A DNA stretch of 64,000 bases from a virus. The notes beneath the pieces were generated by a model, which made no database searches, had not been told where the DNA came from, and worked only from the letters and a program-made list of their open reading frames with translations. The translations under genes were made by a program, and so were the position numbers. Below are positions 1 to 8,319 of this stretch, one piece after another; within the stretch, counting starts at the first letter, position 1, and every line of letters begins with the position of its first letter. The stretch covers positions 62,001 through 126,000 of IMG/VR virus record IMGVR_UViG_3300032289_002239. One strand, written 5' to 3'.

Positions 1-60
1 AGTCGTATACAGTCTAAACCTTCTATCTGGAAAAAGATTAAACAATTTTTTGGAATCTAA
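1..60 (+). CDS. C-terminal end of an unknown protein (truncated by window)
   Basis: Frame 1 is open from the first base and stops with TAA at 58-60, giving a 19-residue tail rich in Lys and aromatic residues (ends KQFFGI). The next gene starts at the following base, so the two are probably co-transcribed. Too little is present to assign a family. Confidence 0.5.
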   Translation, partial: SRIQSKPSIWKKIKQFFGI

Positions 61-402
61 ATGGAATTAATTTTTATCTACGCCGTTTGTATTGGTATAG
101 GAATCATAATAGGTCAAAACTCTTCGCCAAAGAGAAGGTCTTATGAAAACTATAATCGGCCAAAAGGTCCACCTCCACTAAAACTTAAGAAATCGTTAAG
201 GCTCGATGAAAGCCCGGTACAGAGAAACCATAATAGAGATGGTCCATCAACACCCAAACCAGAAATTATCCCTAAAGGCCAGTCAAGAAAAAGGCGATTT
301 TCTGATGAAGAAATTGAAGCATTCATAGAAATAGTCGTGAATGGCGGCTATCAACCCATAAAACAACAAGGTAATCCTGAACTACCACCAAAAAACCCAT
401 GA
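61..402 (+). CDS. Small N-terminally anchored hypothetical protein
   Basis: 113 aa. Residues 1-18 form a hydrophobic segment (MELIFIYAVCIGIGIIIG) that reads as a membrane anchor. The rest is polar, Lys/Arg/Pro-rich and probably disordered (an RPKGPPP patch, ending NPELPPKNP). It starts directly after the upstream stop, and its TGA overlaps the next ATG in an ATGA arrangement, so it is part of a translationally coupled plus-strand operon. Family not recognised. A role at the host membrane is possible but is only inference. Confidence 0.55.
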   Translation: MELIFIYAVCIGIGIIIGQNSSPKRRSYENYNRPKGPPPLKLKKSLRLDESPVQRNHNRDGPSTPKPEIIPKGQSRKRRFSDEEIEAFIEIVVNGGYQPIKQQGNPELPPKNP

Positions 403-503
403 AAAATTCTTCTCTCACAACTTTAAACATTTGGGCCTCGGTCTATTCCCTTCTTCTTTGTTGGGAACTGTCCATTATGTTAAAATTACTACCAATCCAA
501 TGA
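399..503 (+). CDS. 34-aa hydrophobic peptide
   Basis: Short ORF linked to both neighbours by ATGA overlaps (399-402 upstream, 500-503 downstream). This double coupling is the main argument that it is translated. The peptide (MKNSSLTTLNIW... ends LLPIQ) has one hydrophobic stretch at about residues 9-31, so it could be a single-pass membrane micropeptide. Function unknown. Confidence 0.45.
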   Translation: MKNSSLTTLNIWASVYSLLLCWELSIMLKLLPIQ

Positions 504-784
504 CAGACATAACCGTACATAAGCCCGATGGGTCCACTTACAATATAAATATCCCCGAGTTCCATGAAGAACCATATCGTCAAGTTTCCCTAGCGTGTGA
601 TGATCCAGAAACTCTCATCAATTCTTTAATTATTAAATATGAAGGTATTAGGGCTGATCTTGTAGAAGATGATAGATTTTTCCCAGGAGATACGAATATG
701 ATAAGCCACTCAATTTGGGATACTATTGAGTCGATAGACAGTTTAATTCATTATCTGAAAATGACGATTAATGGAACACTTTGA
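500..784 (+). CDS. Hypothetical acidic protein
   Basis: 94 aa from the ATG at 500, which overlaps the upstream TGA. The reading frame stays open back to a TTG at 431, but the ATG fits the ATGA chain better. Acidic mixed alpha/beta sequence (VHKPDGSTYNINIPEF near the N-terminus) with no motif I recognise. Its 3' end overlaps the next ORF by 14 bases, so the whole cluster is compactly organised. Confidence 0.55.
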   Translation: MTDITVHKPDGSTYNINIPEFHEEPYRQVSLACDDPETLINSLIIKYEGIRADLVEDDRFFPGDTNMISHSIWDTIESIDSLIHYLKMTINGTL

Positions 785-923
785 GTTTTACAAAGTGGGG
801 TACAAGTACATGGACAAACAAATGTTTGCGGTGTATTTCACATTAAAAATAGCCCAGGCCGCAATGAAAAATATGATTGATAGAGGAGTTCAAGTAACCG
901 GGTTAGAATCTCAAAGACTATAA
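771..923 (+). CDS. 50-aa hypothetical protein
   Basis: ORF MEHFEFYKVGYKY... ending LESQRL, starting inside the 3' end of the preceding gene and stopping at 921-923. Predicted short helical protein with no recognised family. Its last six bases overlap the convergent end of uvsW (stop at 918-920 on the minus strand), so the boundary between plus and minus operons has essentially no spacer. Confidence 0.5.
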   Translation: MEHFEFYKVGYKYMDKQMFAVYFTLKIAQAAMKNMIDRGVQVTGLESQRL

Positions 924-2384
924 ATCTATTTTATAAATATCGTACTCAAACTCTTCTTCATTATAAAGTTTAACTCTTTCTATAAAGTGGTTTAAGGTAT
1001 AATTCTTTCCACAATCATCAGCAATATCATATAAAACACACTTATCCTTTGTTTTAGATTTTCTGAGTCCTCGACCAATTGTTTGAAGAACTCTGATTTT
1101 TCCTTTACTTGGAAAACCAAATATAATATTGTTTAAGTTCTTAATGGAAATTCCCGTGCTAAAAACTCCATACGAAGCGACAATAATCGCATTGTTTTCT
1201 CTTTCAACAATTTCTCTTACGTCTTCTCTTTCTTTTGCTTCTACGCCACCATGAACAAAGAAAATTTTTCTATCATTGCCGGCTTTTTCCTTGATTAAAT
1301 CATAAAGAACTTGACCATGAGTTTCTACTCTTGAAAAGATTAAAAGAGTGTTACCTTTTAGACTTAAAGAAAGATTTCTCAAATAATTATTTCTTTCTTC
1401 GTTACCTATTAAGTATTGAACCTCATCTTCATAAGTAAAGAATTTTTGTTCTTTATGCTTTAAGACCAAACACTTTATATCTAATTTTGCGGCTCTACCT
1501 TTTTCAATTAGTTCTTTTGTGTTAATTGCTTTGTAAGATGGGCCAAATAACCCAGTAATAGTTAATTCATTTACGGCCTTACCGTCATCATTGTTTGTCA
1601 GGGTCCCAGTAAAACCAAACCGATATTTAATATTATGAGCATTTTTCATAATATTAACCAAACTTTTAGATTTTACTCCATGACACTCATCGACAATAAT
1701 TACATCATAGTTATCATAAAAAGACTTAGGATTTTCATGTATACTTTGCCAGGTCGAATATGTTACTGGCATGTCGGTTTTATGACTTTGACCAGAGTAA
1801 ATCATGTGAATATTATTGTCTGAATCATATCCATAATCTTGCCAATCCTTATGCATTTGATGGATTAAAGAAGTAGTTGGAAATACACAAAGAACTCTTA
1901 ATCCTTTCATCAAGTAATATCTTGAAATACAATAAATCATGAAGGACTTACCGGATGAAGTTGCAGATAAAACAGTTTTGCGATTATATCTTAGACATTC
2001 ATATACTGTATTAATCTGATAGTCATATGGATCAAGTCCGGCTCTTTGTCCAATAGCCTTAACAAATCCAGAAATACCTTCATTACTTATTTCTTCGTTA
2101 ACTTCAAAAGGGCAACCATAAAATTTACTGTTTTTGAACTCATACGAGTAGCCATAAGCCTTTATTTTGGCTATCACCTTATCTAACAACCCACCATATA
2201 TTTCTCCAGTGGTTTTTGATAATAGACTAATTTGACCATTCCACCCCCCACGTTTATATGCTGGGGCAAATTTGGCCCCAGGTACATCGAAGGTAAAATA
2301 AGGAGCCAATTCATAAAGAACGTGTGGCTCGCAAATTAATTTAACAAATACTTCATTCTTTTTTTCAATAATTATATCAGACAT
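918..2384 (-). CDS. uvsW: UvsW-like ATP-dependent RNA-DNA/DNA-DNA helicase
   Basis: 488 aa from the ATG at 2384; the frame extends to 2411, but TGATG overlap with the upstream uvsY stop fixes the start. Superfamily 2 motifs are visible: Walker A SATSSGKS (about residues 140-147), DECH box (about 232-235), TGT motif III (about 259-261) and motif VI QTIGRGLRKS (about 434-443). The N-terminal segment with VPGAKFAPAYKRGGWNGQI is typical of T4-like UvsW. In T4 this helicase unwinds R-loops and branched DNA and moves replication from origin-dependent to recombination-dependent initiation. It sits directly after uvsY, its recombination partner. Length matches T4 UvsW (about 500 aa). Confidence 0.93.
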   Translation of the reverse strand: MSDIIIEKKNEVFVKLICEPHVLYELAPYFTFDVPGAKFAPAYKRGGWNGQISLLSKTTGEIYGGLLDKVIAKIKAYGYSYEFKNSKFYGCPFEVNEEISNEGISGFVKAIGQRAGLDPYDYQINTVYECLRYNRKTVLSATSSGKSFMIYCISRYYLMKGLRVLCVFPTTSLIHQMHKDWQDYGYDSDNNIHMIYSGQSHKTDMPVTYSTWQSIHENPKSFYDNYDVIIVDECHGVKSKSLVNIMKNAHNIKYRFGFTGTLTNNDDGKAVNELTITGLFGPSYKAINTKELIEKGRAAKLDIKCLVLKHKEQKFFTYEDEVQYLIGNEERNNYLRNLSLSLKGNTLLIFSRVETHGQVLYDLIKEKAGNDRKIFFVHGGVEAKEREDVREIVERENNAIIVASYGVFSTGISIKNLNNIIFGFPSKGKIRVLQTIGRGLRKSKTKDKCVLYDIADDCGKNYTLNHFIERVKLYNEEEFEYDIYKIDL

Positions 2385-2809
2385 CACTGACCTGCTATGA
2401 AACGACTCCATTCAATACTGTCTCGGATTTGAAAAGATCTATTGTGGATCATTTTCAGGATATCTGAAAGATAGGCCATAACATAGCTGCAATAATCAAC
2501 TCTTGTTTTTATTTTGACCAGTTCTTCATCTGAATTTAAATAAAGCGGAATATCATTCTTTAATACTTTATGAGGAAACGGTTTTTCTTCATACACTTTA
2601 GGATCCGCTTTTCCGGCGTAATAAAGAGTTTTTTCTGCATATAGTGAATTATATTCTGCTTCTTTTACTTTTTTAAGTTGATAAATTTTATTTTGTATTT
2701 CATGATATTTACTGTGTAATATTGGAATTCTAAGTGCTTCTTCATGGAGATTATCAGGATCCATTACTGAATCCTCTTTCCACATAGACTCAATTTCATT
2801 TAAATTCAT
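2384..2809 (-). CDS. uvsY: UvsY-like recombination mediator protein
   Basis: 141 aa, close to T4 UvsY (137 aa). It begins MNLNEIESMWKEDS, a characteristic UvsY opening with the IxxMWxxD pattern, and is mostly helical and charged. UvsY loads the UvsX recombinase on gp32-covered ssDNA. The start overlaps the stop of the upstream gene (ATGA), and the stop overlaps the uvsW start. All three genes therefore form one operon that should be read from the late-type promoter near 3370. Confidence 0.88.
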   Translation of the reverse strand: MNLNEIESMWKEDSVMDPDNLHEEALRIPILHSKYHEIQNKIYQLKKVKEAEYNSLYAEKTLYYAGKADPKVYEEKPFPHKVLKNDIPLYLNSDEELVKIKTRVDYCSYVMAYLSDILKMIHNRSFQIRDSIEWSRFIAGQ

Positions 2810-3348
2810 AGAGGGTTCCCACTAGGATCAACAATTTCAAAATAAGTGTATTTAAATTTTACTTCTGCTGTAAATGGATCTGAATCTGTTAAGGTAGAAT
2901 CAAAAAGAAGAGTTGTTAGATCATAAGGAAATAAATCATAATATTTAACTGAAAAATTTGGACGTTGACTGCTGTTTAATACTTGAAGTGTTCCATCAGA
3001 ATATATACCACCCCTACTTCTTTGTAGCTCATAAATTTGCTCTAAGTTTTCTGGATAACCAAGTCCTTTAATCCACTTATAAATTTCTAAATAATTTTCA
3101 AGATTTTCATCAACTAAAAATTTAAGGCTAAAATCATCAAATGTTATTTTATCTCCTGGCTCGTATAAATCTTTATATGGAGTTGGATAATCAGCAAGGC
3201 CTAATGTAATTCCTGGGATATTAGCTCTATTGGAATAAAATGAAACTTTAGGTGCCTTGTTTATTGTGAATAAAAATTGAGTCGGCTGTAAAAAATTTCT
3301 ATTCTCTACTTGATTTCTACCTGGACTTAAATAAGGAAAATTTGGCAT
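2806..3348 (-). CDS. Tail-tube-fold structural protein (gp19/gp54-like)
   Basis: 180 aa. It carries the pattern of phage tail-tube-like proteins: an N-terminal NFLQPTQFLFTINKAPKV, the phrase ANIPGITLG, and a central FDDFSLKFLVDENL followed by a Tyr-rich segment and EVKFKYTYFEI. T4-like cyanophages have a second small gp19-like protein besides the tube protein. In T4 the tube initiator gp54 shares the gp19 fold, so this may be the tube initiator or a related baseplate-hub component. The true gp19 is at 10628-11239, so this is not the main tube protein. Exact identity uncertain. Confidence 0.6.
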   Translation of the reverse strand: MPNFPYLSPGRNQVENRNFLQPTQFLFTINKAPKVSFYSNRANIPGITLGLADYPTPYKDLYEPGDKITFDDFSLKFLVDENLENYLEIYKWIKGLGYPENLEQIYELQRSRGGIYSDGTLQVLNSSQRPNFSVKYYDLFPYDLTTLLFDSTLTDSDPFTAEVKFKYTYFEIVDPSGNPL

Positions 3349-3366
3349 TTCACAAAGCGTTTTTAC

Positions 3367-3374
3367 TATTTATG
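3367..3374 (-). promoter_or_regulatory. Late promoter (CATAAATA)
   Basis: Minus-strand octamer differing from the T4 late consensus TATAAATA at the first base, 18 nt upstream of the ATG at 3348. It would drive the tube-like gene, uvsY and uvsW. Confidence 0.5.
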
Positions 3375-3429
3375 GATGATTTTATAAAGTTGTTACAGGA
3401 TTCATGGGAAAACCCGTCGCTATAATCGC

Positions 3430-3558
3430 ATGAGATTCCAGAAGAAGTTTATAGGGGCTTATGATTGCACTGAATATGAGAAAGCAAGAGAAATGGGTTA
3501 TGAAAAAATTTGGGACTGTGGGAGTCTTACTTATGGGATAGGGCCTTTCGGCCCGTAG
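3430..3558 (+). CDS. 42-aa hypothetical protein
   Basis: Plus-strand ORF beginning MRFQKKFIGAYDCTEYEKAR and ending YGIGPFGP, in the gap between two minus-strand genes. The composition (GAYDC, EKAREMGYEKIWDCGS) looks protein-like rather than random. There is no clear ribosome binding site and no promoter was identified. The last codons lie in a GGGCC-TTTC-GGCCC hairpin (3541-3554), so the natural C-terminus may have been altered when the adjacent endonuclease gene inserted. Confidence 0.4.
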   Translation: MRFQKKFIGAYDCTEYEKAREMGYEKIWDCGSLTYGIGPFGP

Positions 3559-3559
3559 A

Positions 3560-4321
3560 TTAGTCTAGTTTTGTTACTTTATAACCTTTATGTTGTTTTT
3601 GCCTCCCTTCTCCGGCAGAATACATTAATTTTTTATTCAAACCATGTTTATTTGAATATTGAGTTAAATTTACAACAATCTCCTCTGTTCCATCAGGAGC
3701 AATAACAAGCCAGCGTTTACTGTTTGCTTCTTCTGCTCTTTTCTTCTGATGATCACTTTGAGGTCTGCCCAGGTTTGCTTGACGAGTTTTTTCAATTGCT
3801 TCTGGTGTCCTTTTTCTTCCTCGATTTTTAGCGCCAATTTTTTCTTTTGTTTCAGGTGTTTGGGTAAACTCGCTTCTAGGCTTATTAATTCCTTTTGCAA
3901 AATTTTCCTTTTTGGTTTTACTAATTTTGGCCTTAGTTTCGGGGGTATGACTGCGGCCCCACCAAGGATGATTTTCTCCCTCAAATCTTGGAGGTCTTCC
4001 AGAATCTAGGATGTTTAGAAGAACTCCATCCTTTTCAAAGCCTACTCTACCATATTTTTTGATTTCGGATTCTTCTAACAGATAAGCGTCTTCTTCGGTT
4101 AAATTTTCGGCTATCTTTTGAATGACTGGATTATTATTAGACTCAATTAGATTTCTTATGTATCCGTTGAGGCGTTTATTAAATGCGTACTCCTTTTTAT
4201 CTGTTAGATGTTGTTTGCATCTACATCCAGTTCCTTTTCCAACATAGAAAAGTCTTCCGGTTATAGGATTTATGATATGATAAACATAAAACCTTTCTTC
4301 TGTACTCATAACTTTGGTCAT
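3560..4321 (-). CDS. Free-standing GIY-YIG homing endonuclease with NUMOD3 repeats
   Basis: 253 aa. The N-terminal catalytic module shows FYVYHIINPITGRLFYVGKG, with the YVY...YVG pair of GIY-YIG nucleases, followed by Arg/His and a Glu-rich helix. The middle has two or three NUMOD3-type DNA-binding repeats (HPWWGRSHTPETKAKIS; TPETKEKIGAKNRGRKRTPEAIEK). The C-terminus carries a NUMOD1-like segment (VVNLTQYSNKHGLNKKLMYS). This is the organisation of T4 Seg-type endonucleases. The ATG at 4321 has a GGAG 7 nt upstream. It lies just downstream of the g23 terminator, an intergenic niche typical of homing genes. Its target is probably in or near g23, but that is inference. Confidence 0.88.
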   Translation of the reverse strand: MTKVMSTEERFYVYHIINPITGRLFYVGKGTGCRCKQHLTDKKEYAFNKRLNGYIRNLIESNNNPVIQKIAENLTEEDAYLLEESEIKKYGRVGFEKDGVLLNILDSGRPPRFEGENHPWWGRSHTPETKAKISKTKKENFAKGINKPRSEFTQTPETKEKIGAKNRGRKRTPEAIEKTRQANLGRPQSDHQKKRAEEANSKRWLVIAPDGTEEIVVNLTQYSNKHGLNKKLMYSAGEGRQKQHKGYKVTKLD

Positions 4322-4341
4322 AATTTTGCTCCAAATAAAAA

Positions 4342-4365
4342 AAAGAGGCGGTTTCCCGCCTCTTT
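4342..4365 (-). terminator. Rho-independent terminator after g23
   Basis: Perfect 10-bp stem AAAGAGGCGG / CCGCCTCTTT with a 4-nt loop, followed on the minus strand by a run of eight T. It lies 33 nt past the g23 stop and should insulate the very abundant capsid mRNA from the endonuclease gene downstream. Confidence 0.9.
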
Positions 4366-4397
4366 ATATAGTACCATTTCAAGACAGGTTTTAAATC

Positions 4398-5804
4398 TCA
4401 ACTTAGATTTTTGATGGCCACGCGACGATAATATCTATTACTATTAATCTTAAGAGCACCTAGACCTTTATCAGGACCCTCAGCAAAGGGATTTGCTACC
4501 ATGCCATAACGAGTCTTAAATCCGATGGAAGGCTGATAGGTCTTAGGATCTACCGCACGGACCATCTGGAGAGGCACGTATGGAGCATAGAAGATTCCAC
4601 AATCATAAGGACTAGAACCCTTATAACCAACAACGTAATACTGAGTAGCGTTAACGTTGGCAGAATAAGGATCGATATACACGCGATACTTACCCATTAG
4701 AACACCAGCAAAGGTATTGCCAGTATCATCTACATTAAGGTTAGCATTAAGAGCAGGAGTATAATCAAGTACACCAGCCATGGTTAGCGCAGAAGCTACG
4801 TCAGCAGAGCACATGATTACGTTACCCTTCCCTCTACGAGTACGCTGGGCGATAGCGTTAGCATCGCGCTCGATTTGGAAGAGAAGACCCTTAAACTTCT
4901 CAACGGACCAACGACCGTTGGAGTCGATATCAAGGTCAAATACACCAGGAGTTGCAGTGTTTACAGCTGCCCCTTGTTCCGCTACCTTATAAATGGTACG
5001 AATAACCTCGCGGTTAATTTCGGCAAGAATTTCGGTAGACAGAATGTTAGCCAGCTCAGCTTCAGCAGAAAGACCATGAATAGCCTTGAGGTCCTGAGCA
5101 AGCTCAAGGGTGTACTCAGCACGCAGCGCACGGCTCTTAGCTTCAACAAGAACTTTCTCGATAGAGAAGCTCATTTCGTGGAACTGGTTGTTATCGCCGT
5201 TACCAAGGTTTTCGGCGTCACCAGTTACCATACCTTGACCAAGGTTGTAGGCAGCCTGATTGGCGGAACCGGTTGGGTTGAGTAGACCAGGATTGGTGCC
5301 TTGTTGACCAGCAGTAGTACCCATACCAGAGATGGCAGAAGTAATACCAGCAGTTAGACTACGGCCACTGTTTTGACCTGAGAATGAAGTATCAACTTCA
5401 TTATAGAAGGTCTCATCACCAGTCTGGCTATTATAGCGAGAACGCATGGCGAAGATAAGACCAGTTGGGCCGGTTAGAGGCTGTACACCAGCAAGATCAT
5501 AAGCAACCAGATTAGGCATGGCCCGACGAATCAGGCTGATTAGGATTGGGTCGAAACCGGCTACTGGACCACCAGCAGTGGCAGAGCCACTGAAACCACC
5601 AGAAGCGCCTGCGGCGTTACCGACAGTGGTTTCCATTAGAAGACCATTGTTGAATGCATTGGTCTCACGGAGTTCTTTTTCTTGGTTCTCTAGCAGAATA
5701 GCGGTTACCTTTTTACGATGAGAATCCTTGATGGGGTCAAGGCCGTCAAAGTTTAGAAGGGGAGCCCACTTTTCCTGCAGATGTTGTTCGTTAATTTCGG
5801 ACAT
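4398..5804 (-). CDS. g23: Major capsid protein gp23
   Basis: 468 aa, starting MSEINEQHLQEKWAPLLNF, the typical start of T4-like cyanophage gp23. Known role: hexameric shell of the head, processed by the gp21 protease. A matching (I/L)xE cleavage site, LLME|TTVG, is visible at Glu58, which would leave a mature protein of about 410 residues. The gene is followed by a strong terminator and preceded by the scaffold gene g22. Codon use is richer in G and C than in its neighbours, consistent with high expression. AGGTAA lies just before the start. Confidence 0.97.
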   Translation of the reverse strand: MSEINEQHLQEKWAPLLNFDGLDPIKDSHRKKVTAILLENQEKELRETNAFNNGLLMETTVGNAAGASGGFSGSATAGGPVAGFDPILISLIRRAMPNLVAYDLAGVQPLTGPTGLIFAMRSRYNSQTGDETFYNEVDTSFSGQNSGRSLTAGITSAISGMGTTAGQQGTNPGLLNPTGSANQAAYNLGQGMVTGDAENLGNGDNNQFHEMSFSIEKVLVEAKSRALRAEYTLELAQDLKAIHGLSAEAELANILSTEILAEINREVIRTIYKVAEQGAAVNTATPGVFDLDIDSNGRWSVEKFKGLLFQIERDANAIAQRTRRGKGNVIMCSADVASALTMAGVLDYTPALNANLNVDDTGNTFAGVLMGKYRVYIDPYSANVNATQYYVVGYKGSSPYDCGIFYAPYVPLQMVRAVDPKTYQPSIGFKTRYGMVANPFAEGPDKGLGALKINSNRYYRRVAIKNLS

Positions 5805-5854
5805 TTGCGTTACCTATTAGAGTTTAAAAGTTTGGGTTTGATTTAATATTGAAA

Positions 5855-7012
5855 TCAATTATTGGCTAACAGTGAAGCAGCTTTGAGATATTGATTCATT
5901 GAATTTGAGTATGACTCATTTGCAACGTATTCAGTATCTTCAGTAAGCACTTCAGGGCGAGCGATTGAAGAGACATAATTTACAGGGAAATAAGATTCCT
6001 TTAAGGTCTCTAGTTTTTCACGATATGAAGTTTCACTTTCAAACTCAACACTTTCGGCAAGTGAAGCGAGCTTTTCCTTCTGAGTGGCGGCTAGACCATC
6101 AGCTACATCATCAAAGATTCCATCAGCAACCGCCTCACAGAGACGCTTGTTTAGTTGAATGTTTTTATCAATTTGCTCGTTGAGTTTATTTTCCATCTCA
6201 TCTAGTTTTTTCACCATGTTCTCAAGGACATCATATTTTTCATCTGGCATGGATACATAATGTTGCTCAAAAAGTCCTTTGAGATTTACAAGGAAGCTCT
6301 CAGTGAGTTCTTCCTTAATACCGCGAGTGATAGCGAGCTGATTCTCATGCATCCACTCTTCTGCAACATATTCAAGATAGGAATCAGCACGTTCTTGAAG
6401 TTCTTCTGCAATAGCCTGAACTTCTTCTTGAAGAGCAACGTTATACTGTTCTTCAAGAGATTCTTTAATTTCGGAGACTTTGGAACGAAGGGCAGCCTCA
6501 AAGATAGTCTTGGCCTTTTCTTTGAACTCTTCGGAAAGATCTTCGCCGCCAACAAGAGCATCAACATCTTCTTGGATGTCAAACTCTTCTTCTTCTTCGT
6601 CATCTTCAAATTCTTCTGCTTCGTCTTCTACTTCTTCAAACTCTTCTTCGTCTTCAGAAGCATCTTCAGAAGCATCTTCGGTTACAACTTCATCTTCATC
6701 ATGCTCTTCCTCTTCAGGGAGATGCATTTTTTGCATAGCCTGATCACCCTCTTGTGAACCTTTACGGCCACGGATGATTTCGGCTACTCGTTGAATATTG
6801 GCAGCCGGATCTTTTAGCTTTGCGCTATCATCATCAGGCTTTGCGTTTTCTGGAGTTGGGCCACCAAGATCTTCCCAATTGCCAGTTTGACCATCAGGAA
6901 TACCGGTGGTTAACTTTGGCATAGGATCGCCAGGTTGGGCACTTGCATTGACCTTAGTTCTAGACTGTGGGTTCTTAGCTTCCATTTCATCTAATTGTTG
7001 GTTGCGAGCCAT
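5855..7012 (-). CDS. g22: Prohead core scaffold protein gp22
   Basis: 385 aa. The N-terminus is polar (MARNQQLDEMEAKNP). A very acidic Glu/Asp run occupies about residues 103-150, followed by long coiled-coil helices and a C-terminus ending NQYLKAASLLANN. This matches T4-like gp22, which forms the internal core around which gp23 assembles and is later cut to peptides by gp21. It sits between g21 and g23 as in T4. A TATAAATA late promoter is 39 nt upstream and AAGGAG precedes the ATG. The open antisense frames across it are products of the GAA/GAT-rich repeat coding. Confidence 0.93.
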   Translation of the reverse strand: MARNQQLDEMEAKNPQSRTKVNASAQPGDPMPKLTTGIPDGQTGNWEDLGGPTPENAKPDDDSAKLKDPAANIQRVAEIIRGRKGSQEGDQAMQKMHLPEEEEHDEDEVVTEDASEDASEDEEEFEEVEDEAEEFEDDEEEEEFDIQEDVDALVGGEDLSEEFKEKAKTIFEAALRSKVSEIKESLEEQYNVALQEEVQAIAEELQERADSYLEYVAEEWMHENQLAITRGIKEELTESFLVNLKGLFEQHYVSMPDEKYDVLENMVKKLDEMENKLNEQIDKNIQLNKRLCEAVADGIFDDVADGLAATQKEKLASLAESVEFESETSYREKLETLKESYFPVNYVSSIARPEVLTEDTEYVANESYSNSMNQYLKAASLLANN

Positions 7013-7051
7013 GTAAAAAGTCTCCTTAACAGTTGAATATTACTCTATTGT

Positions 7052-7059
7052 TATTTATA
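7052..7059 (-). promoter_or_regulatory. Late promoter (TATAAATA) for g22-g23
   Basis: Exact T4 late consensus on the minus strand in the g21-g22 gap, 39 nt before the g22 start. Confidence 0.7.
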
Positions 7060-7089
7060 AAAGTAAAAACTTTATAATAGTATTTAGAT

Positions 7090-7740
7090 TTAAAGCATGT
7101 TGAGATAATTCTCAAAATGCATAATCATTCTTTCTTCAGATAATTTCTTGCTGACAATATCGCGTTCAATTCTATTTTTAATGTTCATTGCGACATATTC
7201 TTGTTTTGCGGAATCAAAAATCCACTCTTTTCCTTCATAAATGCCATTAACAAAGGCAGCGGCACCTACCGAAGGATCATGAACAATATCAACACAATTG
7301 ATAACGAGATCGGGACCAACTACAGAATATCCTTCATTAGTTGGCTTTACACTCCCAAGAGCCCTTGAGCTGACTCCAAGAACAACCCCCTCAGAAATAA
7401 GACCCTGAGCAATTTTACCCATTGGAGTATTTAAAATTCGGGCCTTACCATAAAAATAATTACCATTCTCTTTAAGAGTGGTAATCATATGTGATACTTT
7501 TGTTAAATCTACTCCTGGGACAGAATTGTGATTTAATTCACCAAGAGATCGTTTTGAATTAATAAAATTTGTGGTATAAGTTTTAACGGCTTCTCTTAGG
7601 ATTTCCATCGGATAAACCCTGTTATTTCTATTAGGGCTATTACCCATGAGAAAGTTTCCTTCAATAAAAAGGGCTTTTTTGCCATTTACTTCTTCAGTAA
7701 TATATTTTACTGATTCGGCTTCTTCAACGATTAGTTTCAT
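7090..7740 (-). CDS. g21: Prohead core protease gp21
   Basis: 216 aa, as expected for T4-like gp21. The family's catalytic positions are visible: His71 in LGELNHN, Ser124/Ser125 in LGVSSRALG, and Asp in CVDIVHDPS (about 151-155). The N-terminal strand FIEGNFLMGNSPNRNNRVYP is also diagnostic. This serine protease sits in the prohead core, is activated by self-cleavage and trims gp23, gp22, gp67 and packaged proteins at (I/L)xE sites. That specificity matters for the CTS-bearing proteins at 45967-48337. The start overlaps the preceding stop (TAATG). Confidence 0.95.
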   Translation of the reverse strand: MKLIVEEAESVKYITEEVNGKKALFIEGNFLMGNSPNRNNRVYPMEILREAVKTYTTNFINSKRSLGELNHNSVPGVDLTKVSHMITTLKENGNYFYGKARILNTPMGKIAQGLISEGVVLGVSSRALGSVKPTNEGYSVVGPDLVINCVDIVHDPSVGAAAFVNGIYEGKEWIFDSAKQEYVAMNIKNRIERDIVSKKLSEERMIMHFENYLNML

Positions 7741-8288
7741 TAGGCGTCTCCTGAAATTTGAACTTGTTGATAATAAAGTGTTCCTGCACCAGTACCAAAA
7801 GTTCCAACTTTTAGTGACTTTCTCATATCACCATAATCATTAAAGGCAGTTACAACCCCTGAAGAATTGTTGTTTACTGTTATTCTTGTTGAAAAATAAC
7901 CACTCACATCAGCTGTATTATTTACCGATAAAACTTGTTTATGGGTAAAATTATAAAAACTTTGATTGGGGCAAGTTAGGCTAACATAATCACCTTGCTC
8001 AAATGGAGTACCAGTTCCGCTTGGGAAATCAATAATAGTTGTTGCACCTGTAGTAATGCCTACTACTCTTTGCGATGCGGGGGATAATGCAAGAGTAGCA
8101 GATGAATTGGCTGGTACATAATAATCAGATGAAGTCGCTACTGGTTCTGAATCAATTTTTACAAAAACTCCAGCAGTAACTGCAACTACTCTTATAGTAT
8201 CAGAATATACAGGGAAGGAAGAAGAGGTAGAGGCAGCACCGGATGCAATAGTTACAGATGAGCCACTTCCGACAGGTTTATGTGCCAT
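7740..8288 (-). CDS. Putative head-associated beta-rich protein
   Basis: 182 aa, rich in Ser, Thr, Val and Gly with no helices evident (SGSSVTIASGAASTSSSF; ends YYQQVQISGDA). The composition is that of a virion surface or decoration protein. It lies inside the head gene block between g67 and g21, overlaps the g21 start by one base and has its own late-type promoter, all consistent with a structural role. No specific family was recognised. Confidence 0.6.
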   Translation of the reverse strand: MAHKPVGSGSSVTIASGAASTSSSFPVYSDTIRVVAVTAGVFVKIDSEPVATSSDYYVPANSSATLALSPASQRVVGITTGATTIIDFPSGTGTPFEQGDYVSLTCPNQSFYNFTHKQVLSVNNTADVSGYFSTRITVNNNSSGVVTAFNDYGDMRKSLKVGTFGTGAGTLYYQQVQISGDA

Positions 8289-8311
8289 TATTTTAATATT
8301 ACGTTATTAGT

Positions 8312-8319
8312 TATTTATT
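8312..8319 (-). promoter_or_regulatory. Late-type promoter (AATAAATA)
   Basis: One mismatch to TATAAATA on the minus strand, 23 nt before the ATG at 8288. It overlaps the stop of the upstream gene. The spacing matches that of the promoter before g67. Confidence 0.45.

Noticed and set aside
431-499. TTG start extending the 94-aa ORF upstream
   Set aside because: The ATG at 500 overlaps the previous stop as ATGA, as at 399-402, and the extra residues lie in another gene's frame.
3670-3984. Overlapping minus-strand frame inside the GIY-YIG gene
   Set aside because: Lys-rich shadow of the NUMOD3 repeats in a second frame; no start signal.
6260-6757. Long open plus-strand frames over g22
   Set aside because: They are antisense shadows of the GAA/GAT-rich gp22 coding; the products are Phe- or Ser-runs of no protein character.
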